A stretch of 64,000 bases of DNA, taken from the NCBI GenBank assembly GCA_037693485.1, contig CM075348.1, positions 30,994,501-31,058,500 of the forward strand, written 5' to 3'. The notes beneath the pieces were generated by a model. It was given only the letters and a program-made list of their open reading frames with translations, was not told the origin of the DNA and ran no database searches. The position numbers and the translations under genes were made by a program. This stretch comes from Kitagawia praeruptora (taxonomy: Eukaryota > Streptophyta > Magnoliopsida > Apiales > Apiaceae). Shown piece by piece: positions 46,490 to 60,400 of the stretch (the stretch's first letter is position 1; each line of letters starts with the position of its first letter).

Positions 46490-48374
46490 GTTCAGATTTG
46501 ACACAACAGAAGAAACGCAGAGCTAACACTAGTGCAGAAGCTTTTAATGTTGTTGAGAGGGATGCCACTGATAAGGCGTTTGCTCGAGCCTTTTACACAA
46601 GTGCTGCATCATTTAATTTAAGAAGATGTCCCTACTTTAAAAAAGCTTTGCTCATGCTTTCCAATAACAATGTGCCAGGTTACGTTCTACTAGATTGCGC
46701 ACAACACTCCTGGCACAAAAAAAAATCACATTGCTCAAAAGTTACAACCAATTAAAGATACACGGAGGAGAAAAGGTGTTTCCATTTGCTCATATGGTTG
46801 GACAGAAATATCATGGCTGCTTCTTCCGGAGCAGCAATGTTTATCAAATCTATTAATACAAATGGCATACGGAAAGAGGCAGAATACGTGGCCTCTGTTT
46901 TCTTAGATGCAATGGAAGAAGTTGGTGCGCAAAATGTGGTTCAGATAGTTACAGACAATGCTGCAAATTACAAGGCTGCAGGAGAGATAATCGAAAGTAA
47001 ACACCCACACATATTCTGGACTCCATGTGTGGTGCACAGCATAAATTTGGCATTGAAGAGCATCTGCGAGCCACAAGAGAGATCAGGACATTATCAACAC
47101 TATAAGTGGATACTTCAAATACTTAATGATGTACAAGATATGTGAAATTTTATTGTGAATCATGACTTGGCATTAAGTATTTTCACTAGTTATTCTGATT
47201 TGATATTGTTAAGAGTTGCCGAGACACGCTTTGCATAATTGCATCACATCTTGTTATGGCTAGACAATTTAGAAAAGTGCGCACAACACTACAGAAAATG
47301 GTTATGGATGTAAAATGGCAAGATTATAGGGAAGGAAAAAAATAATGTCATTGCAAACAGAGCAAGAAAAGTAAAAAGGTGTGTTATCGATGATTTTTGG
47401 TGGGATTAGTTAGACTACATTCTAGCTATTACTGAACCGATTGTTGGAATGTTGAGAGAAGACAATAAATATAATGTTGTATTGCATCTAATATATGACA
47501 TGTGGGACACTATGATAGAAGATGTGAAGAAAGTTATTTTCACCCATGAAGGTGAGGATTTGTTTACTGGAAAATCGAAATTTTTTGAAGTTATTCAACA
47601 TAAATTGGTGAGCAGATGGAATAAAAGTAACACCGGATTACACAACCTTGCGCACTCTTTGGTACCTAAGTATTATTCTGAAGGTTGGCTTCGAGGGGGA
47701 ATAACGGGATAATGCGAATCTCTCCACACGAAGATGAAGAGGTTTTAGTTAATAGGAACAGGTGCATCAAGAGGTCGTTCCCAGATCCTACTGACTTGCA
47801 AAAAGTCTTTGCTGAATTTGGAGCTTTTTCAATTGGAAGTGGATATTTTAATGAAGCTCATGTCATAGAAGGTAGGATAACAGAGAGTCCAATTTCCTGG
47901 TGGACAAACCATGGAACAAGCACACCAATATTACAAGCTTTGAAATTCAAATTACTTGAACAACCAGCTTCAGCTTCGTGCACCAAGCGAAATTGGAGTA
48001 CTTACTCGCTAATCCGAACGGTGAAGAGAAATAGATTGGAAACATTAAGGACTGAATACTTAGTTTTTATGCATAATAATCTCCTTATGCTATCAAGCAA
48101 GGATGATGAATAGGTTAATGGACCTTCAAAATATTGGGATATTTGTAAGTCTCTTTCAAATTATATGTAGTTATATATAAAAACTTTTAACATATTTTAT
48201 CTTTCGCAGTTACTAAATATTTTGTTATTATCATTTTTAGGGGGAGACAATTTTGATCCCGATGGACATATTGGAGAATTTGCTCACCTTTCGCTTGATG
48301 AACCAGAATACGAAGCAATGATACACGAAGAGGAAGAGGATACATATAGTTTATTTGAAGATCGGGCTGCTTAA
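46490..48374 (+). pseudogene. hAT-type transposase pseudogene, right arm
   Basis: This is the plus-strand counterpart of the left arm. DUF659-type sequence (V-V-Q-I-V-T-D-N-A-A-N-Y) lies at about 46780-47140. Broken sequence follows to 47440. Frames at 47449-47712 and 47685-48113 carry the core and the dimerisation region (S-W-W-T-N-H-G). A stop at 48111-48113 interrupts the frame shortly before an intron with donor GTAAGT at 48145 and acceptor TTTTTAG at 48240; the last exon (48241-48374) is acidic and ends in TAA. It is better preserved than the left arm in the DUF659 part but still has several stops, so neither arm makes a full transposase. Confidence 0.87.
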
Positions 48375-48512
48375 TTTCTATTATCTATTTGGTTGCTTTC
48401 ATTTTTATCATTTATGTTATGTCTAAGTTTTTTATGGAACTGTCATGTTTAACTATTGAAGTATGTTTAACTGTTATGTTTAAATATTTAAGTGTTATGT
48501 TCAAGTATGGAA

Positions 48513-51500
48513 CTTATTATTATGTTTAATGGAAGACATTTTTATTTCGTTTGGTTGGTTTTAAGTTATCAATTCATCATATTTATGATTGGAGTAGTTG
48601 GTAAAAGTAATTGATTTTTATGAGAGGTGCGTATTGTTTAAATTATAGGACAAAAAACACAAATATTATTACTATGTGCTAAATTTATATGCCGAGTCCC
48701 CGCACCCGTATCCTATATTCGTACCCAAGTCTCCGCACCCGTGTCCAAATTCGGATCCACATCTAAGGATCTTAATTTTTTTAAAAACCGACGCTTGGAT
48801 TTGCACCCGAGTCCGAATAACTTAGAATATATATATACATATAATTGTTCCCTAAGCAATGTCAAATTATATATTAAGAAAATAATCAATCAATAAGTAT
48901 ATACCAGAATCCAGAAGGCGTTGTCTACCCCCATCATATTGAAATCAATGCAAGCTAGACGCTTATCCATAAATTATCGATTTCCACCTAGGCAATGCTT
49001 GACAGGCTTGACAGCTACAACCATAGGTAAAATATGGAAAAAATATATGTAATCTAAAATTTAGTATATTTTGCTTGCCAAAATGGAAACACTTATTGTC
49101 TTCAATCATTCAACTAAACCCGAACCACAGACATGATACGTCATAATTTATAAAACCTTAATCGCTTGTACAACTACAATACAAGCAAAATGAAGATACA
49201 CAGTTTACGAGACAAGGAGATTAACTGATTAAAAATCACTAGGGGCAAAGCAGAAACTACAAATTAACAAACAACTCAGATAACATTAGTATACATAACA
49301 TAATTACAGAGAGGCCTAGGGTTTTGATAAGTAAATGTTAGATTTAATTCATTTAAAAATGCAAAATAATCAGTTATGCATACATATAGGTAAAGTTACT
49401 TACAAATAGAACTGCACGGGGGTGGTACAAGTTATGTTGATATCATATCAGGTTTCACATGGTGTTTCAGTGTTTTATTCCTCGGGGAAGTCAGTTTTGT
49501 CCTGGTGTTTTAAGTTGAAGCCCCTGCGCAAAAAAAAACAAAAATGAGAGTCCATATATTTTTGTCCAAAAATAATTAAATTTTAATACTAATTAAGTTT
49601 TATTTTTCGCAATAATTGTATTTTTAAATTTATAATGTCATCTCGATTATCTATGTTTTGGTGAGTCAATTACTTTTTAACTTATTTCAATATTGATTAA
49701 TTTAGGTATGCAACTAATAAGTGGTTCGATTATTTTTAAAATGATAAATTTAAAGTTACAACATAAAAAAATTATATCTCAAATTAAGGCAGGGTGGTTG
49801 AAGTGAAAAAATAAAATTGTGAAAAAGATTATGTGTAATAAGCAAATTTTATGAATGTTAAATGATAAATATTAGGCTATTTATCTAAAATACTATATTT
49901 TCTACAAAAAGATGCAAACAAAAGGTGGATGTAAAGATGGTTGTATATTTTCTAGTTTGTTTACAAATATGTTATGTTTACAAATTAATTACAAATATAT
50001 TATGTTATACTATCTTAATTGTAAATATACCCCATATTCTCTAACCCACATTCTTCTTCTTTTTCATACCACCTGCACCTCCATCCACGCCCACCTCCGT
50101 CCACCTCCGCCCACGTCCACCTCCGCCTCCATCTCCCTCCATTAAAGCCGCAGGTCGAAGCAATTCCGGATCTTGTCAGTGTGCATATAGCTTTGATGAG
50201 TAGTTCACGCCCACCTCCGCCTCCCTCCATTGAAGCCGCATGTCGGAGCAATTCCGGATCTTGTCAGTGTGCATATAGCTTTGATGAGTAGTGATTTCTA
50301 TATTAAGTGAACATATTAGGCAATACTTGAGAGATGAAGAGTTTAGAAGAACCTTTGGACAAAAATGTTATTCTTGTTTTGTAAGAAAAATGAAGAATTC
50401 TGATAATGGAAAAATATTTGCAAATATTGATTGGGAATTGAGAGATTTGAGGGGTTTTGTTTTAATTTTTTTGTTGATTTTGGATGAAGTTGCGGTTGAT
50501 TTCAGTTGATTTGGGTTGGGATTTAATAAATTATAAAAAAAGTTGCATCTGGTTGATTTTAGTCCATATTTTTGCAAAATAAACTTTAAAGTAATAGTAT
50601 ACAAAAAAATTAAAATTATTAGGTATTTTTTAAAAAGCCCAATATTATACAGTATTTATTAAATTTGCAAGGTTTCACAAATCTGAGGTTATTATATATT
50701 AAGAAAGGTATATCGGTAAAAGTTGAATTTTTCGTAAAAAAATAAATATAACTTTTATCTTTGAGAAAATGAGAGATGAAAAATTATTATGATTAGTATA
50801 CGTGATCCAAAATAAAGATGAGTATTGAGGTGAAGAGATGAAAATATTATGATGCGAACTTATTAAGAAATGAAATATACGGAAAAGTTGAAATTCGGGA
50901 AAAGTTTTAATGAGTTATATTTTCTAAAGTGTATATAGATTTCCCTATTAACCAAATAAAAAATATTTATTTTCATTAAACTTCATGCAAAAACTAAATA
51001 TCAAGAAAATGTAATTTTCATGGAAAATAAATATCCCGATAATCAAATAAGCACGAAGTTGTATGCAACTAAATGGAAATTCCGTGATCGCCTAGGCTCT
51101 GAACCTTAACCTGCATTAAATTTTTTTTAGGGGATTTTCATTGGTTTTCACGGGTGGAAAGCTCTATGTCCCTAATTTATTTGGATTTTATTAATCTTTT
51201 CTTATGAGAATTTAGTTTATTTTTTATTTTGTTGTCCTTTGGTATTTTCCATGGCCGATGACAGGATTTTTATGAATTTAGTTTTGGGATGAATGTTATT
51301 ATGGGATCTTATTTATGTTTGATTATACAGAATAATCGGTTTCAGGAAGAAAGGATTCAACAATGATATTTTTAAGCGTTTGTTCAATTTCAATTATATT
51401 TATAGATGTCGTATAATTTTTGATTAATGAATTGATTTTTTTTAAAGAAAAAGTTGTATGCAATTATGTACTATTTACTAAACATCCTATATCTAATCAA

Positions 51501-51570
51501 GTAGAAGAAGTAAATCCTACACAAATTTGACCCTCTTAAATCCTATTCTATGAACGAGATATATTATATA
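48513..51570. other. AT-rich intergenic DNA
   Basis: No credible gene. It includes a short GC-richer stretch with repeated CCGCACCCGT (about 48695-48760), an A-rich run at 49528-49545 and a proline-codon-like CCACCTCCG repeat (50075-50140). The short frames here have no family features. Confidence 0.5.
50148..50294. repeat. 73-bp tandem duplication
   Basis: The segment with GCAATTCCGGATCTTGTCAG and GCATATAGCTTTGATGAGTA occurs at about 50158-50201 and 50238-50290. It is preceded both times by CCTCCATT-AAGCCGCA-like sequence. A two-copy direct repeat without coding meaning that I can see. Confidence 0.85.
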
Positions 51571-51891
51571 TCTATACTATTATATAAAAGTCGAAACATT
51601 AAAAGTTTTGGTACCTATTTTTTGGTATTAAGTGAATTTACTTATTTACCCTACATTATAAAGAAAAATTTATATGATATCTATACTATTAAAACTCCTA
51701 AAATAAATAATAACGCAATATAATTAATGGTAAGTAATCGATTGTTTTTTTTCACATTTACTTTTAATTGAAAATATTACATTTTATAAACACCTACTAA
51801 TCTCATCATATTTTTCAAATATTAATAAAATATATTAAAAATTTGTATACGTTGTTTATAAAAACAGCAATCGTACCATATCTTATAATCA
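51571..51891 (+). mobile_element. Helitron-like 5' terminus and flanking AT-rich DNA
   Basis: TCTATACTATTATATAAAAG at 51571 is typical of plant non-autonomous Helitron 5' ends. It is followed by a AACATTAAAAGTTTTGG block that recurs at 52066 and 52724 next to similar termini (52043, 52702). A 3' end is not seen. Confidence 0.5.
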
Positions 51892-53205
51892 CTAATATTT
51901 TCTTTCAAATTAAAATACGTTACCTTTTAATTTATAAATAATCTTACAATCATTACTATATACACAAAAATATTACATCATATTTTTCAATTATTAATTA
52001 AAATATATTTAAAATCTGTATACGTTGTTTATAATAAGGAAATCTATACTATTATATTAAACCCAAAACATTAAAAGTTTTGAAAGTTTTGGTTTTCGGT
52101 TTGGTTATCCAAATTATTAAAATAAATAATTAAATTACAAAAACAACTCAAAAAGTTAATTACTAATGTTAACGTAATTATATTCCGATTAAAATTCATT
52201 CATCCTCATTGAGCTTCTACTTGGACTCTTTTTTCTGCTCCAACAACTTAATTACCCATTTTTTCTAAAAAATTTTACTTCTAATTAAAACACTTTACCA
52301 TTTAATTTAAAACTAATATTACAATAATTAATATATATCCAAAATATCACACCATATCTTTTCGTAATAATTTTTAGTAGTAATTTTTGTAATTAAAACA
52401 CGTTACTTTTTAATTTAAAATTAATCTTGCGATCACTAATATACAACCAAAAAAATCTCACCATATATTCAAATCATTATTTTTAGTAATAAATAAGAAT
52501 CGTTAGATCTACTAATAAGATATATTATATGATTAAATTAATTTACTCACTAATATTTCCTTTCAAATTAAAATACGTTACCTTTTTAATTTAAAAATAA
52601 TCTTACAATCATTACTATATACCCAAAAATATTACATCATATTTTTCAATTATTAATTAAAATATATTTAAAATCTGTATACGTTGTTTATAATAAGTAA
52701 ATCTATACTATTATATTAAAGCCAAAACATTAAAAGTTTTGAAAGTTTTGGTTTTCGGTTTGGTTATCCAAATTATTAAAATAAATAATTAAATTACAAA
52801 AACAACTCAAAAAGTTAATTACTAATGTTAACATAATTATATTCCGATTTAAATTTATTCATCCACATTGAGCTTCTGCTTGGACTCTTTTTTCTGCTCC
52901 AACAACTTAATTACCCATTTTTTCTAAAGATTTTACTTCTAATTAAAACACTTTACCATTTAATTTAAAACTAATATTACAATAATTAATATATATCCAA
53001 AATACCACACCATATCTTTCCGTAATTATTTTTAGTAGTAATTTTTGTAATTAAAACACGTCACTTTTTAATTTAAAATTAATCTTGCGATCACTAATAT
53101 ACAACCAAAAAAATCTCACCATATATTCTAATCATTATTTTTAGTAATAAATAAGAATCGTTAGATTTAATAATAAGATATATTATATGATTAAATTAAT
53201 TTACT
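51892..53205. repeat. 658-bp tandem duplication
   Basis: The unit starting AATATTTTCTTTCAAATTAA (about 51892) repeats from about 52550 with an offset of about 658 bases. It runs through the Helitron-like terminus, the GAGCTTCT-CTTGGACTC block (52208 and 52868) and the AATCGTTAGAT block (52498 and 53156). Differences are few and scattered. It ends about 560 bp upstream of the DET1 start codon. Confidence 0.9.
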
Positions 53206-53766
53206 AAAAATTCAAAGTTCGAATCCGTCAACGACATTTTTAATTTAGAATTTTACAAAATAAATTTTAAACCATGCATATCATTATATTATGTATTTCA
53301 AAGGATAAATCAAAACCGTTATTACTTCGTAGATGAAAAATCTGAAACTGAGCTAGCAAATTATTTTAAAACTCATTACCCTTCTTTAAAAAAAAGAAAA
53401 GAAATTAAAGTAATCGCCTAAAGCGAACCACGTGTACACACACCCTAGTAGCCACCTAGTCACAGCGCCCCCCAGTACTTACTTTTCACTAGTCCAAAAA
53501 AACACCTCATTTTTAATGTTTTTGTACGGTTGGGTATATCAGTAGTAAGATCAGGCCAAGTGGATAACATCACATTAAAAGCCTAGTTGTCGCCGGCGAT
53601 TTTTCCGGATTCTCTACCGGAATCACCGTCGGTAGGAAGCTTTGAAAGGAAAGGAAACAATTTCAATTTTGCGTTTAATTTGTAAACTTGTTAGGATTAC
53701 AAAGTGAGGCCTGTTTGTTTGGAGTGATAATTATATATGTGAGTGTGTGTGTATTGTTTGTTACTC
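53206..53766 (+). promoter_or_regulatory. DET1 5' flank and probable 5' UTR
   Basis: This is the unique sequence between the tandem duplication and the DET1 start codon. It contains a CACGTG core at 53429-53434, a G-box of the type bound by light-responsive bZIP and bHLH factors. A GC-richer leader-like stretch lies at 53585-53640. No clear TATA box is evident. G-box function here is inference. Confidence 0.4.
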
Positions 53767-53852
53767 ATGTTTAGAAGTAGTAATAGTAGTAATGTCACTG
53801 CCAGGATTTTCCAGCGCCAGATTCGCACTCCTGCTCCTGGCACTTCTGTATG

Positions 53853-53915
<63 letters not shown>

Positions 53916-53982
53916 TTCTCTCTCTCTCTCTCTCCCTTTCTCTCTCTCTCTCTCTCTCTCTCCATTTCTCTCTCTCTCTCTC

Positions 53983-54029
<47 letters not shown>

Positions 54030-57000
54030 CCTCCCCTCTCTCTCTCATATGAATTTTAGTTGTGTAGTTTGTTTTCTAATTTTCCTTATTCTTTGATTAA
54101 ACTGAACTATGTATCTAGAGTTTAGCAGGATGTTTATGTTATTATTGATTTATATATGCACTTCCAGTTAGTGGCAATGTTATTTACACACACTTTGAAA
54201 GCACTTGAAACTTCATTAGAACTAGTTTACTATCAATGTGTTAATCGAGTAGATTACTTGGTTACTAATTGATGAGAAAAAGGGTCCAGGGTACTCGACC
54301 GAATGCCTCTGTGGTTCGTTACTGGTTTTGTACCCTGCACAAGACCGTGGAGAAAACATTTTTCCCTCTTGATGTCTCTCTCAGAAATCTCTTTTTAGTT
54401 CTTCCACCTGATTCTTCACTAATTCTCTCGATTGTTTGTCCAAGTTATTGTATTCTTCTCTGTTCTCCCTAAATTTATTATTCTTCTTTCTGTAGAACAT
54501 GTCAAGATCAGGCGATTGTATATATTTTTAATCTTACATTGCTCGAATTCTGTTAGGTCATTAGTATCAGTCGGTAAAAGTTTTGCCTTAATAGTGGCCG
54601 AGGCAGTGAAAGAAGATGCAATTTCGTTTTGACGAGGTTCATGAGGTGTTGTATCTTTGTTTAGATTGTGGTGTTTTTCATAAAGTCGCATCTCTTGTCG
54701 AAAAGGTCACATCTTTATAAAGCTCGGTTTTTCTTTGGTATCTATTTACTAATACGCAGAGCATCGTATAAGATTGTGTTTGTGGATCCTTTGATTTGTC
54801 AGTTTATATATTTTTGAGTTCATTCTATTATGCCTTTGCATGAGAAATCTATATTGATTTTTTTTTTATGATTTGCAGTTTCACTGTGCCAGACGATTTT
54901 ATGAAAATATAGTCCCTAGCTGTACCATATATGATGCTGAATGTCCAGATCATTCATTTCGCAAGTTCACTGAAGATGGACGGTATCTCATAAGCTTCAG
55001 TAGAAACCATCAGGATCTGATTGTGTATAGACCATCATGGTTGACATTTTCGTGCAAAGAAGATGATTGTGATGGTCAAGATCTTCCCTCGATAGCCAGG
55101 AAATTTGAGAGCTTCTTCAGCCAACTATACAGTGTACCACTTGCATCCAGTAGTGAGCTAATATGCAAAGACTTCTTTCTCTACATAGAGAGTAACCAAT
55201 TTGGACTTTTTGCTACTTCAACCCCACAAGTTCATGATGCTCCCGCAACTGGAGGAGCTGTAAATGGTGTCCCTTCGGTTGAAAAAATAACATTTCACCT
55301 TTTAAGGTACAAAGGACTTTGTTCTTCTCATTTACGTGATTTAGTTCTTTAATATAAGAACTTTTTATCTAAAAATGCATTTGCTGATAATTACAGTCTT
55401 TTTTTTTTAATTGAAATTTGGCCTTTACTCTAGATTGGAAGATGGGGTCATTCTTGACGAGAGGGTATTCCGCAATGATTATGTCAATTTGGCTCACAGC
55501 ATGGGAGTTTTCTTGTATGATGATTTACTGGCTATTGTATCACTTCGCTATCAAAAAATACACATTCTTCAAATTAGAGATTCAGGAACCCTTGTTGATG
55601 TACGTGCGATTGGGGAATTTTGCCAAGAAGACGATGAGCTGTTTCTGAATTCAAGTTCTCAGGCAAGTAAAACTGTTTAATACCTCTGAATGGGATCAGC
55701 CCGAAGATTGCCTTGCTCTCTCTGTTTGATATGGTATTGATAAACTGAGGCCTAACTTAGAAATCTGGGGTACTTATTGACTTTTGGCAAAAATAATGTC
55801 ATGGTAAATAATAGTACAGCAGATTAACAACTATAATAGAGGTAAATATCAGTTTGCAAAAAGTCTTGAGGTTTTTTTTATATTGGTTACTGATTTAAGT
55901 TATACACAATCGTGGATCAAGGTATCTGAAACAGGAGGGCACACTTAATATATTTATTTAACATTGAGATGTTATGAACATCATGAAAACAAATGAATAA
56001 TAAAAGAAATTGCACAATTAAATGAATGTTTTAGAGCAGCTATAGTCAATTACTATAATCACAACCTCATTAAATTCAGTCAAAGTGCATATCGTTTGTT
56101 AGTTTCTGTCAGTTAAGGTTGGAGAGGTCTTAATCTATTGTTTTCTTTAATCTTACATATCACAATAGTTCATGCCCTTAAATTACAGTTTTGTAGATTT
56201 GCCAATGTACTTTTAAAATCTCATTTTTTACAGGAGGTTATCATGGTTTTCAGTAAATATTTTCCATTTATAAATCTCTCACACCGAACTGTTTGTTGCA
56301 GTGCACAGCAAATACTGAAAAGAGCAGGCAGCACCATGTCCTTGTGGATCATGTTGGAGAGAGCGACAATTATAACCCGCCCAGTCCAGAGAACTCTTTC
56401 CTGAGTGGTATAAAACAGAGACTGCTTTCATTTATATTTCAAGGGATATGGAATGAAGAAACTGATGAAACTCTGGTTGGTCATTTACTATCATGTTCAT
56501 ATACTTTTAAAAAGTGTCAATTATTGCCTTCTTTAGAGTTACTTCCAGCTTGATTTTAAATTGAGGGAACATATATTTTTTTTTTTTGGGAAGTTAAGGA
56601 TATGATGATCTGTTGCGATACTTCAAGATCTAAATTCTCACATATGTATAGATAAATCCGGGAGTTACCATGAGATTACATTAACGAGAAGAATTTATAG
56701 ACTTTTGTGAGATGGTTCTGGAGAAAACTCCAGTTAACCAACCTAACTGTCCTTGCTTCCTTCTAGTGACCAATATCCTTATCATATCTTTTCCTCTATC
56801 AGTTTTTCTAGTGTTTGCTCACGGGTACACGGTAACAACTACTCTTTCACCATTCCCAATGCATTTATTACTAACTTTTATATGCATTTCTCTTGATTTG
56901 TCATCAATACCGAAGTAAAGTTAATTAATGTAGTAATTTCTCATCTACAGTATTTGCATACGTGCTACGTGCATGAATGATGATTTTTGCTTATAAAACA

Positions 57001-57254
57001 CATAGTACTACTTTGAAAGTAAATTCTATTGTTACTTTGAAGTTTTTTTTTGAACTGCTTTTGTAGAAAGTTACTTTATTTTATATTCTTGGGTAGGTAA
57101 ATAGAGCATTGAATAGATTAAAAAATAAAATTGTCGGTAGTTTAAATTTAATCTAACATTTTATGAACAACAGTAATAATATCTACTATTTTAATGCTAT
57201 GATTTAAATAAATTACACACAAATGAGTATATATTTCAATTGTTATAAAAAACG

Positions 57255-57308
<54 letters not shown>

Positions 57309-57334
57309 CTTAGCAAAAAAAAATAACGATAACG

Positions 57335-57412
<78 letters not shown>

Positions 57413-60400
57413 TCATATTAGGATATCATGTTTATTTTTTTACTTGTTCAGTAGAAAAATCAAATGCGTAACGACATACTAAATTAAGCTAAAATTATCA
57501 AAAAATATATACTTTATATATTAATCATTTGGTAAATTCAGTAATATATTTATCTCTTTATCATAATTCCACGCGGTGTTTTATCGAAAAAATAACCAAA
57601 ATACCTCATTTTTTATGTTTATTTGCCTAAAATACTAATTTCCAGAAACACTAACCAAAATACCCGTTTCGATCAGACACCCACGACTGATACTCCACTA
57701 CCAATGGAGCATCGGACGTTCAGATACTCCATTGCAGTGGAGTATCGGAGTATCGGACTGGGAGTGGTGTGTCATCCTAGTACTCCACTAACAGTGGAAT
57801 CTGGTGGGTATTTAGGACTATATTTACCGAATATAGGTATTTTGGGCATGTTTTGCTGAAAATTAGGTATTTTGGGCTTTCACCCGGATATTATTATGAA
57901 AAAATAGAAGAAGAATAATTGTATGCAAAAACCGCTCGACATTAAAAGGATTTTTGATAATATAATATTTTATACAATTTTTCAATATCACGTAAAGCAC
58001 AACTAGTATCGATTGACATGTAAAGTATCAGACAGAAAAAAAAACATTAAGTAATTTATAAACAATGTAGCACATAAAAATTAGCAAAAATAAATAAAAT
58101 AGTAACAAACAAAGATAATACGGAGAGAGAGGGAGAGAGGCAAAAACTATAACATTAAAAATTGTGTTGTCTTGTAATTAAGAAAAGAGTAGATACAGAC
58201 TATTAAATGCATTGAGAATGGTGAAAGAGTATTGTTACCGTGTGCCCATGGGCAGACACTAAGTAAACCGTTTCTTTATTCGTTCTGCTCCCGTTCTTGA
58301 CAGTTACGGTTAAAACCTTGTGGCTGTCTTGATGATTGATTATCAACCAATGTTGTATATGACTCTTGTATTTAAAGAAAGTACAAGGATTTAAACCATA
58401 AATTGATCAGGACATGATCGTCAGATTTTGCTTATCATATGTATTTATCATCGAGCATTTGTGTTTAGCTGTATATGACTGCACAAAAAAACTTGCGAGG
58501 AAAAGTCCTCTTAATACCAAAATCTCCATTACCTTGACTTGGTTACAAAGAATGTATGTTGTCGGAAGTAATTGATTGGATTAAGCCGTGGACACATATC
58601 GTTTGATTTGCATGAAGTGGCTGGTGTACTATACAATCCTTGTATTTATGCTGTTTAATAGCAGAGCAGTTTCTGCAATACGAAAACTAGGACGGCCGTA
58701 AACGCATAATTTTCTGATACAAGATTAACTAGGCTTGGCCCCGTATTCATAATACATGTCATAAAAAGAACCCAGCTGTGTACAGTATTTACTTTTTTTG
58801 TCTGATGCTCAATCAGTAGATCTTTTGATATCAAACTCATATAATAAACTCTTTCCTTTTTATACTCTAATGACTTGTTTTAAATTTCGAAAGTCACATT
58901 TATCTCTTTTTTTAAATTATTTATTGATGCATGTTCATATAATTCACTCTATACATATACAATTATTCTACACTGACAAACTGGAATATTTTGGATAAGA
59001 AATGAGTCAAATTGACTTTAAAAGGGTCATTTATTTGAAAACTTGGGTAATACATGATTGGCAACTGTCATTTGAAGAATTTAATTCTTGTTTCCTTGAT
59101 TATATTCGGCTATCAAGTGATACATTTTCAAATATGGGACTTATTAAAGTAAACTTCATTCTTATGTTAATTGGATTCAATGCTAACTATTCTGTTTTTT
59201 TCCTGGTTCAATCAGAGGATGCAACATGTGAAGAAAAAGTTTTATTTCCATTTTCAAGATTACGTTGATTTGATCATGTGGAAGGTACGATTCCGATTTG
59301 CATCTGATGCTGTTTCTTAGCATACTTCCTCAAGTCCTGTGTCTTAGTATTCATATATGATTTCCTGTCAGTGAGTATGTCATTTGTGAACGTGTCTAAC
59401 AAATTTTGCCAGGTACAATTATTGGACCGGCATCATCTACTGATCAAGTTTGGAAGCGTAGATGGAGGGGTGAGGTTCTTTTTTCTTTTTCTTTCTCTAC
59501 GTTGTTGTCTGTATCCTTCACCTTTCCCTTATATGCTCACAACAAGAAAGGCTAAAAGCCGACCTTGCTACATGTGAGTGATGCAACAAGCTATCTAGGA
59601 GAGGAATTCATGCATCTACTTTTGTTAATAATTAGAGCTATATTCTGTCTAATACTACAGCTGGATTCAGTATTATTATAATTTTTTCAGTTAAATGCAA
59701 AAAGGTTTAATAGCTTTCATATAGTATTAGTTGGTAATATACATAATCCACCACGCTTTCAATCTGGTTCTGGATGTTCATTCCTAACAAACCTGAATCA
59801 CATTAATTTATCTAGTCTAATACTCATTTAAAAATCTGTATGCATATTTTCCTACAAACTTGACGCGTAAACTGTATGATGCGGGTTTGAGTATAGTTGA
59901 AAAAACTGTGATGGATCCATTCGGCATATTATAATGCTGGTGCTACTTTTGAGGTTTATCCACATGCTACATGATCTTGCTGTAGCTTAAATTAGTTATT
60001 TTATGTTGGTAAAAGTTTCTAGATATTTTGTATGTAGTATTTTGATGACAATTCCCTGACAATTCCCTGCTACAAAAGTATTAACTTAAATTTCCAAGTA
60101 GAATTTGGTTATATTATTCTGCTGATGGAAAAGTTGTTTATTTATGACCCAAAGTAAAGATTTATTATTCGTTGATGTAACAAATTTGAGATATTATCCA
60201 ACAAGAAGGTTCCTGGTGAGTGTGAACTCGTAGCAAATTTATAGATAGTGGTAAAGGAAAATATTACAAGTATGTACATCAACTGCGTCAGATTTTGAAA
60301 CCTTATGCTTATGTAATTTGAACAGCTACATGGCCTTTTTAGTTTTTACCGTAAAATCATGGGATCTTAATCTACAAGTCCAAGGGGGGAAATCATCTCT

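Larger units (their letters stand above)
44373..48512. repeat. Large inverted duplication (arms about 2.03-2.06 kb, 54-nt spacer)
   Basis: The left arm 44373-46431 is repeated in inverse orientation as 46486-48512. Outer ends are TTCCATACT and AGTATGGAA; inner ends are CAAATCTGAACCTTC and its complement. The match extends through the transposase gene, its last intron, last exon and 3' flank. The arms differ by small indels and substitutions, so each has decayed separately. The spacer is 46432-46485. A transcript through the whole structure could fold into a very long hairpin. Confidence 0.93.

Noticed and set aside
53743..54096. Overlapping Ser/Leu- or Arg/Glu-rich frames of 70-117 codons
   Set aside because: All are translations of the CT microsatellite in DET1 intron 1.
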